Below are positions 1 to 7,721 of a stretch of 38,709 nt of DNA, piece after piece. This stretch comes from Saprospiraceae bacterium. GTDB lineage: Bacteria > Bacteroidota > Bacteroidia > Chitinophagales > Saprospiraceae. The translations under genes were made by a program, and so were the position numbers. The stretch covers positions 1-38,709 of the forward strand of contig WFYJ01000128.1 in assembly GCA_015490175.1 (NCBI GenBank), written 5' to 3'. The first letter of the stretch is position 1, and each line of letters opens with the position of its first letter. Under the pieces are notes generated by a model. It searched no databases, had not been told where the DNA came from, and was given only the letters and a program-made list of their open reading frames with translations.

Positions 1-15
1 ATCCTGGATATTGAA
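1..15. repeat. Direct repeat, copy 1 (ATCCTGGATATTGAA)
   Basis: The first 15 bases of the window recur exactly at 153-167, so the tRNA-Glu 3' portion and its terminator lie between two direct repeats 152 bp apart. The role is unknown; this may be one unit of a tandem duplication that began before the window. Confidence 0.6.
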
Positions 16-48
16 AAACAAAAATCGTTTTTCTTTCTCTCCCCGGCC

Positions 49-95
49 GCCACTCTTTCAAGGTGGAGACACGGGTTCGATTCCCGTACCGGCTA
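49..95 (+). tRNA. tRNA-Glu (UUC), 3' part only
   Basis: An anticodon stem (50-54 with 62-66) closes a 7-nt loop (55-61) with anticodon TTC at 57-59, which reads Glu codons. A 4-nt variable region (67-70), a perfect T-stem (71-75 with 83-87) with loop TTCGATT, the 3' acceptor strand ACCGGCT (88-94) and discriminator A (95) follow. The matching 5' acceptor strand (AGCCGGT) and the D-arm are not found upstream, where the sequence is pyrimidine-rich and unlike a tRNA. Identity breaks just before the anticodon stem, near 48. This is either a truncated tRNA copy, such as the fragment left at one end of an integrated element, or a misjoin. A functional tRNA seems unlikely from what is visible. Confidence 0.65.
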
Positions 96-103
96 CGGAA
101 GGA

Positions 104-135
104 AGCCTCGACGCCTGTGCGTGTCGGGGCTTTTT
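104..135 (+). terminator. Rho-independent terminator after the tRNA fragment
   Basis: AGCCTCGAC (104-112) pairs with GTCGGGGCT (123-131) in a 9-bp stem with a 10-nt loop, followed by a T run (131-135). It lies 8 nt past the tRNA 3' end, as for a genuine tRNA transcription unit, so the fragment kept its original downstream flank. Confidence 0.75.
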
Positions 136-152
136 GCTTTGGCGGAGGGGCG

Positions 153-245
153 ATCCTGGATATTGAACCAGCTGAAAAAGTTGCAAGATTGTTCAGTGAC
201 ACAGAGCGCCACAGAGGATACACTGATTTACACAGAGCAGGAAAA
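153..245 (+). repeat. Direct repeat copy 2 and 'ACACAGAG' composite repeat
   Basis: The 15-mer of position 1 recurs at 153-167. It runs into a segment (168-240) matching the reverse complement of 22668-22745 and 25000-25062: GCTGAAAAAG, then TTCAGTGACACAGAG, then CACTGATTTACACAGAG. This is the first copy of a spacer repeat family seen four times in the window. No gene is seen in 136-600; the short ORFs there lie in repeats. Confidence 0.6.
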
Positions 246-300
246 ACTGCGGGCGTGCTGCAGCCTTCTGCGTCTGAAGGCAGCGGTTTCAATGGGTGAG

Positions 301-433
301 GATTTGAGGAACCGAGGATTGAGCCCCCTGAAAAAAGTCCGTAACAATCCCGACTTGTCGGGATGACGCGTGACGCGTAACATCATAAATAACAAGTTGA
401 TTTAAAATGAAAAACACATTGCGAATCGTTGCG
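301..433 (+). repeat. Left arm of a ~135-nt inverted repeat pair
   Basis: This stretch matches the reverse complement of 1367-1506 at roughly 80 percent by eye. Shared blocks are GAGGAACCGA, CTGAAAAAAGTCCGT, a GTAACGCGTAACA-like block, CATAAATAACAAG and AACACATTGCGAAT. The pair brackets the gene at 687-1286. A small palindrome (TCCCGACTTGTCGGGA, 348-363) sits inside. Confidence 0.7.
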
Positions 434-560
434 TCCCCGACTTTGGTCGGGACAAGCTGTTGCGTCCCCGACTGGCGTCGGGACAAGCTGTTGCGTGAGA
501 TTTGGGGTTTTTTCAGTAGGCTCAGGATTTGAGTAAATAACTGATAGTCAGGATAAAAAC
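430..560 (+). repeat. Short hairpin array 1
   Basis: Two units of the form GTTGCGTCCCCGAC..GTCGGGACAAGCT are each able to form a hairpin. They end in the tail GAGATTTGGGGTTTTTTCAG..GGCTCAGGATTTGAG. The same tail closes arrays 2 (about 8640-8770) and 3 (about 15780-15975), so the arrays form one family. Confidence 0.6.
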
Positions 561-686
561 TCGGCCTTTTCCCGGTGCGCTCAAATTTCCTTTCGCCGGG
601 TATGGCGTGCCTTGTTTCGCCCGCGTATGGCAAGTTGCAACAACCCCCGGGAAAGGGTGTTAGCTTTACAGCAAACACACCTGCTC

Positions 687-1286
687 ATGCAAATCTGGAC
701 CTGGCTGCGCCAAATGTTTACCCAAGTGGAAGAAAGCTCCGCCTCGAATCCGGCCGAGCACGAAGTGCTGCGTCGGAGCGAAGAGGAAAAAGCCGATTTC
801 GATCAGTGGTGTCGCACGCTGGTGCGGCGCCGGCTCATGGATTGGCTGATGCACCAGTATGCCACTTTCCTGGTTCGTCCCGACGATCTGGACGAAGCCA
901 TTGATTTTCTCGATCTGCCGGCCTCGAAAGGCTTTGTCATACACCTGCACCAGACCGGCTATTCTGCCCGCGATGCGCGCCATCTGATGGATTACCTGTG
1001 CGATCGCGTGCGCCAGGCAGGGTATCGGCGCCAGCTCGCCGACAGGCGCGTCTTTCAACGCGATGGCGCCATCGAGGAGGTAGAGCGCTACTACCTGAAG
1101 CCTGCGCCGGGGCGCGGCAGCGAAGGGAAGTTTGTCCAGCGATTTGGCAATGTGCTCATTCAGTTAATGTGGCGCGACGGGCGCTTGCACCATCTCACCT
1201 TTCAGGCCAACACCTACAACGATCACCTCTTCGAAGCACCGGAGGCGTTCAAGGGTTTGATGCAGGCGCTTACGGCCGAAGACTGA
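687..1286 (+). CDS. Hypothetical protein, flanked by inverted repeats
   Basis: The product is 199 aa from the ATG at 687; the frame is open back to 612, but the earlier residues look like translated spacer. It has no signal peptide or membrane segment. It begins with a Trp-rich, likely helical stretch (MQIWTWLRQMF), then a charged helical region, and its C-terminal half has alternating hydrophobic stretches (FGNVLIQLMW, LHHLTFQANTYN) that suggest beta strands. I recognise no family. It is the only + strand gene in the first 25 kb and stands alone, with repeat-rich DNA on both sides (136-600 and 1290-1590). Codon use looks like that of its neighbours. The start is uncertain because no Shine-Dalgarno sequence or clear promoter is visible. 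It may be a lineage-specific conserved protein or cargo of the repeat-bounded segment. Confidence 0.65.
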   Translation: MQIWTWLRQMFTQVEESSASNPAEHEVLRRSEEEKADFDQWCRTLVRRRLMDWLMHQYATFLVRPDDLDEAIDFLDLPASKGFVIHLHQTGYSARDARHLMDYLCDRVRQAGYRRQLADRRVFQRDGAIEEVERYYLKPAPGRGSEGKFVQRFGNVLIQLMWRDGRLHHLTFQANTYNDHLFEAPEAFKGLMQALTAED

Positions 1287-1299
1287 TCTTGCAACGTCT

Positions 1300-1352
1300 T
1301 CAGGTTGAGGGAGGGCGTGATTGAGGGATGGAGTGAGTGAGTGAGGAGTGAA
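1300..1352 (+). repeat. GA-rich tract downstream of the 687-1286 gene
   Basis: The tract consists of GAGGGAGG/GAGTGAGT-type units just after the stop codon, GA-rich on the coding strand. Similar tracts follow dsbD, argS, the HU-SPOR gene and the ABC permease gene. Confidence 0.6.
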
Positions 1353-1366
1353 GAGTTGCCCTTTCA

Positions 1367-1506
1367 CGCAACAATTCGCAATGTGTTTTTTTGTTTTAAT
1401 TCAGCTTGTTATTTATGGTGTTACGCGTTACGATGTCACTGCTTGTCCCGAAACTCGGGGCCGTCACGGACTTTTTTCAGTGCGCTCATTCTTCGGTTCC
1501 TCAATC
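1367..1506 (-). repeat. Right arm of the ~135-nt inverted repeat pair
   Basis: This is the reverse-complement counterpart of 301-433. The two arms are about 930 bp apart. No transposase or target-site duplication is visible. Confidence 0.7.
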
Positions 1507-1524
1507 GAAAACCTCCATCGTCTA

Positions 1525-1590
1525 TGGACAATTGAGTATCGTCAAAAACCCCCAGACTGAATTGCGTTGAGTATAATCGGGCACATTACC
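1525..1590 (-). repeat. Spacer element 'ACTCAAYGCAATTC', copy 1
   Basis: Read on the minus strand this gives TATACTCAACGCAATTC, then CTGGGGGTTTTTGAC, then a degenerate TCAAT..GTCCATAGACGATGG. The same string of blocks occurs at 25876-25945 in + orientation, and shorter copies lie at 24677-24705 (+) and 18630-18670 (-). Confidence 0.6.
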
Positions 1591-1617
1591 CTGTATGCAA
1601 CTTCATTCGCCAGTGCA

Positions 1618-2094
1618 TCAATCCAGGCGGACGAGCAACTGGTTTTTTTCTACGGCCTGACCTGCTTCTGCAAACACTTCCTTCACGGTGGCGTCGCCGG
1701 GCGCCTTGATGATGTTTTCCATTTTCATGGCTTCGAGGATGAGCAGGGGCTGGCCTTTGGTCACGCTGTCGCCGGGCTGGACCAGTACTTTGACCACGAG
1801 GCCGGGCATGGGCGCCTTCACGTCGGCGATGGTGTGGGCGGTGTTTGCCGAAAGGCCCATGCGTTCGATAAGGGCATCGAGCTCGTCGGTGATGCGCACC
1901 TCGTAAGCTTCGCCGTTGACGCGCACGCGCAACAGCCGCCGCTTCCAGTCGGCCGAAAGGATCTCGGCATGCCACGAGCGGTTGTCGCGCAGGATGTGCA
2001 GCCGCCCATCTTCGGGCACGGCATCGAGGGCGCGGGCTTCTGCTTCGGTGAGCTCGAACTCGAGGGTGTCGTTGAGGCGCAGTTTGTACTTCAT
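1618..2094 (-). CDS. Biotin/lipoyl attachment domain protein (acyl-CoA carboxylase biotin carrier type)
   Basis: The product is 158 aa. The C-terminal 75 residues form a biotinyl domain: APMPGLVVKVLVQPGDSV, then the biotinylation motif EAMKMEN with the acceptor lysine between the two Met, then the mirror half-domain ending in LLVRLD. The N-terminal 80 residues resemble the linker of BCCP subunits of propionyl/acetyl-CoA or oxaloacetate-type carboxylases, which carry CO2 on biotin from biotin carboxylase to carboxyltransferase. Neither partner subunit is in the window. It follows the AtpI-like gene on the same strand (36 bp gap) and may be cotranscribed with it. The codons for LSANT include one copy of the 13-mer TTTGCCGAAAGGC (1844-1856, reverse strand). 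The domain is certain; the exact enzyme complex is open. Confidence 0.85.
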   Translation of the reverse strand: MKYKLRLNDTLEFELTEAEARALDAVPEDGRLHILRDNRSWHAEILSADWKRRLLRVRVNGEAYEVRITDELDALIERMGLSANTAHTIADVKAPMPGLVVKVLVQPGDSVTKGQPLLILEAMKMENIIKAPGDATVKEVFAEAGQAVEKNQLLVRLD

Positions 2095-2130
2095 GGATTC
2101 GATTTGGTTGGGCTTTTTGCGGCAGCAGGA

Positions 2131-2529
2131 TCAGGCGGCATGCGGGGGACGGCTCATTTGCATCATGGCCCGCGTTTCGAACACGGTAAAGGCGATGTAG
2201 GTCAGTGCAAGCGTGGCGCCATACCACTTGTCGGGCGGATGAAACAGCCTGTCAAAGCCCACCAGCAACACCACGGCCAACAGCATCTTGAATCCGGCCA
2301 CGGCCATGACGAAACGGATGAACGCCTGCCCTTTCTCCTTGTCGAGCAGGCGCATGGCCAGCGAACCGCTCACCCAGGCCAGCACGTAGAAGATGACGAA
2401 CAGGCTGAGCGCGTACCAGGCATAGTCGTGCAAAGGGCCGACGAAGTAGTGCAAGGCAAAAGAGCAAAGGCCAAAACCCAGCCCGAAGAGGGTCAGACTG
2501 CGATGGTACGACCTTCCCGGATCCGTCAT
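2131..2529 (-). CDS. Small membrane protein, AtpI-like
   Basis: The product is 132 aa with four predicted membrane helices (roughly residues 10-30, 36-60, 71-92 and 103-120). It starts 4 nt after the stop of the AtpZ-like gene, so the two are almost certainly cotranscribed. In Bacteroidota a protein of this size and topology typically sits between AtpZ and AtpB of the F-type ATP synthase and is thought to help c-ring assembly or ion supply. Here atpB does not follow; a biotin carrier gene does. The family assignment rests on size, topology and neighbourhood rather than a diagnostic motif. Confidence 0.6.
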   Translation of the reverse strand: MTDPGRSYHRSLTLFGLGFGLCSFALHYFVGPLHDYAWYALSLFVIFYVLAWVSGSLAMRLLDKEKGQAFIRFVMAVAGFKMLLAVVLLVGFDRLFHPPDKWYGATLALTYIAFTVFETRAMMQMSRPPHAA

Positions 2530-2533
2530 GAGG

Positions 2534-2770
2534 TCAATTTTTTGGTGGGAAAAGCAGGTCTTTGAGCGAGACGTAAAAGCCGATGATCAGGCCCAGGAAT
2601 ACGCCCACAATAGTGAACCAGGGGCGTTCACCGCCCTGCCTGGCATCGAGCCGCTGGCCGATGTACGCCCCCAGTCCGATCAGGATGGCCAGTTGGAAGG
2701 CCATGCCCGAGTAGCGAAGGGCCGCGTCAATTGACTGCTTCCTTTTGCTTTCCTTTTTTGGCGAGCTCAC
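2534..2770 (-). CDS. AtpZ/AtpI family protein
   Basis: The product is 78 aa with a Lys-rich N-terminus (MSSPKKESKRKQS) and two membrane helices (AFQLAILIGLGAYIGQRLD and FTIVGVFLGLIIGFYVSLKD), the pattern of AtpZ/AtpI proteins. In this family the glycine-rich helices support assembly of the F1Fo ATP synthase or Mg/Ca entry. Its start lies 44 nt inside the end of the bactofilin gene, in another frame. A later start at the internal Met would remove the basic tail but keep the helices. The ATP synthase genes that normally follow are absent. Confidence 0.8.
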   Translation of the reverse strand: MSSPKKESKRKQSIDAALRYSGMAFQLAILIGLGAYIGQRLDARQGGERPWFTIVGVFLGLIIGFYVSLKDLLFPPKN

Positions 2771-3224
2771 TGGCGTTGGTCTTTTCGTAGTGGTCCTGGC
2801 CGTTGGCTGCGCCGTTGGTGGGCTTGCCCATCGAGAACGAGCCCGTCACCGTGGCGCCCGACTGCACGATGAGCTTGCCGTAGTGCACTTTGCCGTTGAC
2901 CGAAGCCGTTTCCTTGATCTGCAGCAGTTCGCCGACCACGAGGGTGCCTTCGAATTTGCCTTCGATGACAGCGTTGGCACAGCGAACTTCTCCTTCGATA
3001 TACCCTTCGGGGCCGATGATGACTTTGGCGTCGCAATGCAGCGTACCCTTGATCGTGCCATCGACGCGCATGTCACTCGTAGCGCGAATGTCCCCTTCCA
3101 CCATGGTGCCGCTTACCAGGCTGTTCAGCCCATTCACTGCAGCTACCGGCTTGGCAGCCGTTTTGGCTTTGCCGTTGTCTTTCTTGTTGTTTTTTCCACC
3201 AAACATAGAGTCGAAATTTTGCAA
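2727..3224 (-). CDS. Bactofilin (polymer-forming cytoskeletal protein)
   Basis: The product is 165 aa, or 159 from the second Met (MFGGKNNKK). The core, about residues 40-135, is a beta-helix of repeating turns: VEGDIRATSDMRVDGTIKG, then repeats based on G-x-I/V-x-G (IIGPEGYIEGEVRC, AVIEGKFEGTLVV, ASVNGKVHYGKLIV, ATVTGSFSM). Flexible charged tails rich in Lys and Asn lie on both sides, as in bactofilins. These proteins polymerise at the inner membrane and often organise cell-wall enzymes. The gene overlaps AtpZ by 44 nt, an arrangement common in Bacteroidota. The upstream spacer (3225-3536) holds the porP terminator and no gene. Confidence 0.9.
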   Translation of the reverse strand: MQNFDSMFGGKNNKKDNGKAKTAAKPVAAVNGLNSLVSGTMVEGDIRATSDMRVDGTIKGTLHCDAKVIIGPEGYIEGEVRCANAVIEGKFEGTLVVGELLQIKETASVNGKVHYGKLIVQSGATVTGSFSMGKPTNGAANGQDHYEKTNASELAKKGKQKEAVN

Positions 3225-3406
3225 GTCCCTGAATGTGTTTGTTTTCTCAAGCGTATGTACATGCCCTTGTCAGGCGGATTGTTCGTTTAGCCGTTGGACG
3301 GGGGTTCAAGGGATAATCGGTTGAAGGGACACGCGAATATGCTGCATTCGCCACGAAATACAAGGCGAGATGGGGAGGCAGATTGTCTTTTTCTCGGCGC
3401 GGCTCA

Positions 3407-3458
3407 GATAAAAATATCCTGCACGGGGCGGATATGTTCCCTCTGTGCAGGATATTTT
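3407..3458 (-). terminator. Probable terminator of porP
   Basis: A 14-bp perfect inverted repeat (3411-3424 with 3445-3458, half-site AAAATATCCTGCAC) surrounds a 20-nt loop. On the minus strand the descending stem ends in a T-rich run (ATTTTTATC). It lies 79 bp past the porP stop codon. Confidence 0.55.
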
Positions 3459-3536
3459 GTGTGGTGATAAAGCCGCCTCAGGCAAAATTCTCGAAATGCG
3501 ATTTTCCCCCCGCCGGCGGCAAAAGTACTGACTCTC

Positions 3537-4583
3537 TTAGAATTTCGGGCAATAAACGCCCCGTTTTTCGGGGCCGCAGAAGCGATACTGCATGGCGAAC
3601 TCGAAGCTGCCGTTGCCATTGGAAGCCTGGCGCAGGTCCGACATATTGACGTCGTAGCTGAAGCCAAGGGTGAACTGATTGTAATCGAAGCGGGTCGAAA
3701 GGATGAAGGCATCGCCGAGAATGCCCTCGTCCAGCTTGTTGGCAATGCGCACCCACGTGCCCACCTGGAAAGCCTGGTAGTCGTTGCGGCTGCGGTTGAG
3801 CACGAAGCGGAAGCTGGTGCCGCCGTTGACCTGCATGGAGGGGCCTTGCATCATCACGATGGCGCCGGGCACCATGCCGAACTTGGGCGACAGCTCGAAC
3901 TCGCCCCCCACGTGGAAGGTGAAGCGGCTGTACAGGTCTTCCACCTGGCCCTGGTAGAACGACTGGTTGGCGCGGTTGAGGTGATGAAAGGCAGCACCCA
4001 TGTAGAACGAATTGCGGTCCCATACGCTGAACCACAGCAGGCCCGCTGCCATGTCGGCAAAGATGAAGTTGGGCTCGAAGTTGTCTTCGAAAGTGGGCAG
4101 GGTGGGGTCGTAGCCGCCTTGGCCGTCGTACTGCGAGGGCCACTTGAGCTTGATGAAGTCGACGCTGCGCTGGGCGATGCCTCCTTCGGCACCCACGACG
4201 AGGTAGTGTGCTTCGCGGCGGCCACCTCCCATGCGCTTGGCATAAGAGAGGCTCAGCTTGCCGGTGGTGGTGCCAAACTGGGCTTCTCCGGCCTTGTCGC
4301 CCCAGAACGTGCCACCCACGCCGAAGTAGTCGTAACGCCCCACAGGGATGCGCTGGTCGTACGACACGCTGTAGGTAGAGAAGGCGTAGCTCTTCAGCAC
4401 GGCCGCCCACTGGTTGCGGTAGTTCGCCGTCAGGCGGATGTTGCAGTCCATCACGCCGGTCATGGCCGGGTTGAGGTTGAGGGGCGAGAGGTAGAACTGT
4501 GAGAAGTGGATGTCCTGGGCTTGCAGGCCCACGAAGCTGCACAGAGCAAACAATACAGGCAACAGTGAGGCGCGATACTTCAT
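3537..4583 (-). CDS. porP: PorP/SprF family type IX secretion / gliding protein
   Basis: The product is 348 aa. It starts with a signal peptide (cleavage after GLQAQ) and runs straight into the family hallmark DIHFSQFYLSPLNLNPAMTG, followed by NIRLTANYRNQW and a C-terminal barrel that ends in a Phe (YCPKF). PorP/SprF proteins are outer-membrane barrels of 300-350 aa that anchor or help secrete substrates of the type IX system. Paralogs usually pair with a large CHU-type C-terminal-domain protein. No such partner is adjacent here, although a large adhesin lies at 35095 onward. The frame is open upstream, but those codons lie in the promoter and repeat region, so the Met before the signal peptide is chosen. 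Confidence 0.92.
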   Translation of the reverse strand: MKYRASLLPVLFALCSFVGLQAQDIHFSQFYLSPLNLNPAMTGVMDCNIRLTANYRNQWAAVLKSYAFSTYSVSYDQRIPVGRYDYFGVGGTFWGDKAGEAQFGTTTGKLSLSYAKRMGGGRREAHYLVVGAEGGIAQRSVDFIKLKWPSQYDGQGGYDPTLPTFEDNFEPNFIFADMAAGLLWFSVWDRNSFYMGAAFHHLNRANQSFYQGQVEDLYSRFTFHVGGEFELSPKFGMVPGAIVMMQGPSMQVNGGTSFRFVLNRSRNDYQAFQVGTWVRIANKLDEGILGDAFILSTRFDYNQFTLGFSYDVNMSDLRQASNGNGSFEFAMQYRFCGPEKRGVYCPKF

Positions 4584-4662
4584 CGTGTCGAGGTTTACGC
4601 AATTCGGGCGGTGCACGGAATGTGCACACTTGAATATTCCGCTACAATGATAAGGCTTGCGC

Positions 4663-4690
4663 CAAAATACGTTGACACGCTTCTGACAAA
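4663..4690 (-). promoter_or_regulatory. Possible porP promoter
   Basis: On the minus strand TTTG (4687-4690) and TATTTTG (4663-4669) are separated by 17 nt. This resembles the Bacteroidota -33/-7 pair (TTTG and TAnnTTTG) but is one base short in the -7 element. It is about 80 nt before the start codon. Confidence 0.35.
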
Positions 4691-4769
4691 AAAGGATTTT
4701 TTGGCGTACAAACGGCATTTTCCGTGGCCGGCAAAGGAGGGTTGCAAGCGCGTGTGGATTGTCCTGAGA

Positions 4770-4931
4770 TGAAGAGATGGAGAGATGGAGGGAATGAGCG
4801 AATGGAAAGTGCGTGTGCGTGGTGCCGCTCGTGCTCTTGGTCCCTCCCTCCTTCACTCATTCTCTCCCTCACTCCCTCACTCCCTCACTCCATCACTCCC
4901 TCACTCCCTCACTCCCTCACTCATTCACTCA
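4770..4931 (-). repeat. GA-rich octamer tract containing the dsbD stop codon
   Basis: On the + strand this is a run of CACTCCCT/CACTCATT octamers, densest at 4842-4931. On the coding strand dsbD ends AGC AGG TGA and the TGA is the first base triplet of the GAGTGAAT/GAGGGAGT run. A short GA-rich stretch on the opposite strand (4770-4800) precedes it. No gene is seen between 4584 and 4928. Confidence 0.75.
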
Positions 4932-7598
4932 CCTGCTTCCCAGCGTACGGTTGGCAGGGGCATGGCCATTTTTGAGCTGAGCGAAGGCATCGAGGCCACA
5001 TTCCAGAAAGTCGGCATACTCTTCGGGGTCGGGGGTGTAGCCTACGGGGCGCGTCAGCAATTGGCCGTCGGGCGAGAGCAGGACGTAGTAGGGCTGCGAG
5101 TTGGTGTTGAAGTATTCGGTCTGGAAGTGCGACCATTTGTCGCCTACGCGGCGCAGCTTGCGCGTGCCGCCCGTGACCTGCTCGACGACGACCTGTTCTT
5201 CCTCGGGCAGCTCGATTTTTTCGTCCACGTAGAGCGAGATGAGTACGTACTCGTTGCGCAGGAGGCGGTCCACTTCGGGCTCGGGCCATACGTGTTCCTC
5301 CATCTTGCGGCAGTTGACACAAGCATGGCCCGTGAAGTCGATCATCACGGGTTTGCCTTCTTTTCTGGCGTAAGCCAGCCCCGCTTCCAGGTCGTGGAAG
5401 CAGTCCAGGTTGTTGGGGCACTCCTTGGGATGCAGCCAGCTATAGCCGGCAGGTGGCGCCAGACCACTCAGCAGCTTGAGTGAGCGGAAGGTGCCTTTTT
5501 CCTCGTCGTAGATGAAGCCGGTGGCCAGATAGATGGCAAAGGCGAGCGACAGGGCCCCCAGCACGGCACGTGCCGGCGAGATCTTCTGGTTGGGCGAGTC
5601 GTGGGGGAAGCGGATCAGCCCGAAGAGATAGGCGGCCAGCCCCAGCGCAATGAGGATCCAGATGGCCAGGAAGGGCTCGATCTTGAGCAGTCCCCACTTC
5701 TTTACCAGATCGGCATTAGAGAGGAACTTGAAGGCCAGCGCCAGCTCGATAAAGCCCAGCACCACCTTGACAGTGTTGAGCCAGCCGCCCGACTTTGGCA
5801 GCGACTGCATCATGCTGGGGAAGGCGGCGAACAGCGCAAAGGGAAGCGCCAGCGCCAGGCCGAAGCCGCTCATGCCGGCGGTGAGCTGCATGGCGCCGCC
5901 GTCGGAAGTGAGGGCGCCGGCCAGCAGGCTGCCCAGAATGGGGCCCGTGCACGAAAACGATACGAGGGCCAGCGTCAGCGCCATGAAGAAAATGCCGAGC
6001 GTGCCGCCTATGCCTTCGGCTTGGCTGACTTTGTTGGTCCAGCGCTCGGGCAGCGTCAGCTCGTAGTAGCCGAAGAACGAGAAAGCGAAGATGACGAAGA
6101 TGACGAAAAAGGCGATGTTGAGCCAGACGTTGGTCGAAATGTCGTTGAGGATGTCGGGGTTGATGCTGTCCATCAGGTGAAACGGCACGCTCAGCAGCAC
6201 ATAGACCAGAAAGATGAAGAAGCCGTAAAGCGAGGCATTGAGCACGCCCTTGCGTCGCGTCCCCGATTTTTTGGTGAAGAAGCTGACCGTGAGCGGGATC
6301 ATCGGGAACACGCAGGGGGTGAGCAGGGCCACCAGGCCCCCGATGAATCCCAGGAAAAAGATGGACCACAGGCCTTTGCGCTTCACTTCGGTACCGGCAT
6401 CTTCTACCGAACAGGAGGCCACGGGATTTTCCAGGTCGGGCTTGGGGATGGGGTAGAGGGCGCTCGTGGCCGGCTCCGTTTCCTCGGTGGCGGGGCTGTC
6501 GCCTTCGATGAGGGCTTCTGCCGCCTCGCCGAGCAGGGCCTGGCCCGTGGCCGGCACCAGGTAGAACGACACGGTCGTGGGCGGCAGGCAGCGCGTGTCG
6601 TCGCAGGTCATGTACTCGAGCCAACCCGTCACGGGCTCGTCGGGGTTGGTGGTGCGGATGCGCTGCACGAAGCGGGCATCGTGCTTGTACTTGGTCACCT
6701 CCATTTCGAAGATGGGGTCGAAGCCGGTGATGCGCTTGCTGCCCGATTCCGCCACCTCGCCCACCTGCTCGAGCCCTTCCTTTTCGTCGAACCAGAAGCT
6801 GGTGGGTATGGGGCCGTCGCCTTCGATGTGTTGCGAGTAGATGGCCCAGCCCTCGTCAATGGCGGCCTCGAAGATGAGGTCGTAGGTCTGGTCGTCCACC
6901 TTTTCCACGCGTGCCGACCATTTGACCGGTTCGAGCAAGCCTTCCGACGGAGGTTCGGCTTCGGCGGCTGCTTCCTCGGCGGTTTGCGCTTGCGCAAATG
7001 CCGGAGTGGGAGGCGTTTGGGTTTTGCCGGAGGGCATCTCGACGGCAGGGGCCGGTTTGGCGGAAGCCGAGGCTTCACCCTCGCCGTCCTCGAAGCCTTC
7101 CATTTCTTCTTCTTCTGCCTTTGCGGGTGTTGTGGCTTCGGGGCGCTTCAGCGCGAAGCGGAAATCCACTTCTTCGGGGGGCAGGCAACGCGTGTCGTCG
7201 CACGTCATGTATTCGAGCCAGCCCGTGATGGGCTGGTCATAGCTCTTCATCTGCACCCGCTGCGTGAAGGTGGCCTCCTTGCCGTATTTGACCACTTCCA
7301 TCTCGAAGATGGGGTCGAAGCCGGCCTTGCGGTGCGCGCCCGTCTCCGCGGTTTCGCCCTTCAGCACGTAGTGCGTGCCCTCATCAAAGTGGAACGAAGT
7401 GGGGATGGGGCCGTCGCCTTCGAGGTGCTGCGAATAGACGTACCAGCCGTCGTCGATATGGGCAGTGAACACCAGGTCGAACTCGTCGCCCTTGACGTAT
7501 CTGGCTTCGAAAGTCCATTTCACGGGGCGCAGAATCTGCGCTTGCAGCGCGTGCCAGGTGGCACCAATGAGGGCCAGTATCGTCAATACGTACTTCAT
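4929..7598 (-). CDS. dsbD: Thiol:disulfide interchange protein DsbD with duplicated N-terminal domain
   Basis: The product is 889 aa; classical DsbD is about 570. DsbD passes electrons from cytoplasmic thioredoxin across the inner membrane to periplasmic substrates. A signal peptide (1-20) precedes two copies of the N-terminal redox domain, about 24-150 and 223-348. Each ends in [17 protein letters not shown] (Cys133/138 and Cys332/337), and the copies are joined by an acidic, Ala/Pro-rich linker. The membrane domain (about 410-695) has the expected Cys429 in [11 protein letters not shown] and Cys550 in [11 protein letters not shown]. The C-terminal thioredoxin-like domain carries CVNC (Cys760/763). 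All redox cysteines are present. The start is the Met before the signal peptide; a minus-strand promoter sits about 40 nt upstream. Confidence 0.93.
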   Translation of the reverse strand: MKYVLTILALIGATWHALQAQILRPVKWTFEARYVKGDEFDLVFTAHIDDGWYVYSQHLEGDGPIPTSFHFDEGTHYVLKGETAETGAHRKAGFDPIFEMEVVKYGKEATFTQRVQMKSYDQPITGWLEYMTCDDTRCLPPEEVDFRFALKRPEATTPAKAEEEEMEGFEDGEGEASASAKPAPAVEMPSGKTQTPPTPAFAQAQTAEEAAAEAEPPSEGLLEPVKWSARVEKVDDQTYDLIFEAAIDEGWAIYSQHIEGDGPIPTSFWFDEKEGLEQVGEVAESGSKRITGFDPIFEMEVTKYKHDARFVQRIRTTNPDEPVTGWLEYMTCDDTRCLPPTTVSFYLVPATGQALLGEAAEALIEGDSPATEETEPATSALYPIPKPDLENPVASCSVEDAGTEVKRKGLWSIFFLGFIGGLVALLTPCVFPMIPLTVSFFTKKSGTRRKGVLNASLYGFFIFLVYVLLSVPFHLMDSINPDILNDISTNVWLNIAFFVIFVIFAFSFFGYYELTLPERWTNKVSQAEGIGGTLGIFFMALTLALVSFSCTGPILGSLLAGALTSDGGAMQLTAGMSGFGLALALPFALFAAFPSMMQSLPKSGGWLNTVKVVLGFIELALAFKFLSNADLVKKWGLLKIEPFLAIWILIALGLAAYLFGLIRFPHDSPNQKISPARAVLGALSLAFAIYLATGFIYDEEKGTFRSLKLLSGLAPPAGYSWLHPKECPNNLDCFHDLEAGLAYARKEGKPVMIDFTGHACVNCRKMEEHVWPEPEVDRLLRNEYVLISLYVDEKIELPEEEQVVVEQVTGGTRKLRRVGDKWSHFQTEYFNTNSQPYYVLLSPDGQLLTRPVGYTPDPEEYADFLECGLDAFAQLKNGHAPANRTLGSR

Positions 7599-7637
7599 GT
7601 GACTACAGCTTTGTGCGGGAATTCGGGATGGCGCCTG

Positions 7638-7670
7638 CAAAAATAATGCAGCCACCTGCCGGCATTTCAA
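7638..7670 (-). promoter_or_regulatory. Probable dsbD promoter
   Basis: The minus strand has TATTTTTG (7638-7645), an exact TAnnTTTG -7 element, with TTG at 7668-7670 after a 22-nt spacer. The element lies 40 nt from the start codon. Confidence 0.55.
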
Positions 7671-7721
7671 CAGCTGCCGGACAATAATAGATTTTTAACC
7701 TTCGCCATGAAGGGCAGCCCC

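Noticed and set aside
63-366. Short + strand ORFs over the tRNA fragment and terminator
   Set aside because: They translate tRNA, terminator and repeat sequence.
301-1506. Insertion sequence around the 687-1286 gene
   Set aside because: No transposase motif (DDE or HUH) in the encoded protein and no target duplication seen; kept only as an inverted-repeat finding.
5601-7646. 681-codon open frame on the + strand opposite dsbD
   Set aside because: It is the antisense shadow of a clear DsbD gene; low-complexity Gly/Arg/His-rich translation, no domain, typical of high-GC antisense frames.
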